From Magnetococcales bacterium (GTDB lineage Bacteria > Pseudomonadota > Magnetococcia > Magnetococcales > Magnetaquicoccaceae): a DNA stretch of 61,301 nucleotides. Each line of letters begins with the position of its first letter. Within the stretch, counting starts at the first letter, position 1. The notes beneath the pieces were generated by a model. It ran no database searches and was not told the DNA's origin. It saw nothing but the letters and a program-made list of their open reading frames with translations. Positions 61,092 to 61,301 of this stretch are shown here, piece by piece. The position numbers were made by a program, and so were the translations under genes. The stretch is from NCBI GenBank assembly GCA_002753095.1, contig PDZU01000008.1, positions 1 through 61,301 of the forward strand, read 5' to 3'.

Positions 61092-61301
61092 GTAAGCGGT
61101 GAATTCTCCGCGTATCTCAATCCGTTGACAGGGTAGCTTTATTGACGTTCCATGGGAGGAGGTTTTCGTAATCGTCCACTGTTGTTGCAGAGGGCAACCG
61201 GGTGAACAGATGACGCAGGTAGGCAAACGGTTCCAATTCGTTTGCTTTGGCGGTTTCGATCAGGCTGTAGAGGTTGGCAGATGATTTGACGCCACGCACG
61301 G
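61092..61301 (-). mobile_element. End of an IS66-family insertion sequence
   Basis: The terminal sequence GTAAGCGGTGAATTCTCCGC at 61092 begins with the GTAA typical of IS66-family ends, 25 bases beyond the end of the transposase gene. The eight bases before it, AGCTTCAG (61084-61091), would be the target duplication. The other end is outside the window. Confidence 0.78.
61117..61301 (-). CDS. tnpC: IS66-family transposase, C-terminal part
   Basis: The last about 60 residues of an IS66 DDE transposase: GVKSSANLYSLIETAKANEL, then EPFAYLRHLFTRLPSATTVD and ENLLPWNV. This is the conserved C-terminal signature of TnpC. The gene is open at the window edge, so most of it lies beyond; its stop codon is at 61117-61119. 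Confidence 0.88.
   Translation of the reverse strand, partial: VRGVKSSANLYSLIETAKANELEPFAYLRHLFTRLPSATTVDDYENLLPWNVNKATLSTD

Overview
The window looks like chromosome of a flagellated, respiring proteobacterium: long runs of ordinary housekeeping genes, a complete 14-gene complex I operon, a bc1 complex, a DsrC/DsrM/DsrK sulfur-redox set and a flagellar filament locus. Guess from this mix (inference, not proved here): a sulfur-oxidising proteobacterium of the Magnetococcus type; no magnetosome gene is present. From about 56.7 kb to the right edge the base composition turns AT-rich and the gene content changes to an integrated element.

Layout. 1-3 kb: start of an unidentified minus-strand gene, class I fumarase and a HAD hydrolase. 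3.2-10.5 kb: LysR regulator, an unrecognised alpha-solenoid protein, then RNase D, a pteridine-reductase-like SDR, folB and folK (folate set), dapA, a small cytochrome c and smpB. 10.8-25.4 kb (minus): nuoA to nuoN in canonical order. 25.6-29.1 kb: trmL, then petABC (Rieske, cytochrome b, cytochrome c1). 29.2-31.3 kb (minus): a [2Fe-2S] thioredoxin-like ferredoxin, purD and purE joined by 4-base overlaps. 31.6-34.4 kb: dsrC, dsrM-like, dsrK-like. 34.5-39.8 kb: rph, trmFO, an M23 peptidase and prmC. 40.3-51.2 kb (minus): flgK, flgL, fliW, a 668-residue flagellin, a second fliW, a 327-residue flagellin, an unknown gene, fliD, two fliS and a fliT-like gene. 51.6-56.3 kb: an inositol-phosphatase-family gene and a large MscK-type channel. 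56.6 kb: tRNA-Arg(CCU), followed by a tyrosine integrase, two small helix-turn-helix genes, a possible replication protein, a PD-(D/E)XK nuclease-like gene, and a serine-recombinase remnant cut by an IS66-family element at the window edge.

How it fits together. NADH enters at NuoEFG and electrons pass through quinone to the bc1 complex; the small c-type cytochrome could accept electrons downstream. The DsrM/DsrK pair is a second quinone-linked module that would exchange electrons with the two-cysteine protein DsrC. The flagellar block carries structural genes, chaperones (FliS, FliT-like) and two FliW regulators, with candidate sigma-54 and sigma-28 promoters.

The most unusual feature is a family of intergenic elements of about 165 bp, present six times in 61 kb in both orientations. 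Each is a string of hairpins whose stems differ in sequence between copies yet stay paired, while the TGC loops and a short unpaired stretch are conserved. A second hairpin family, present twice, shows a clean compensatory base change.
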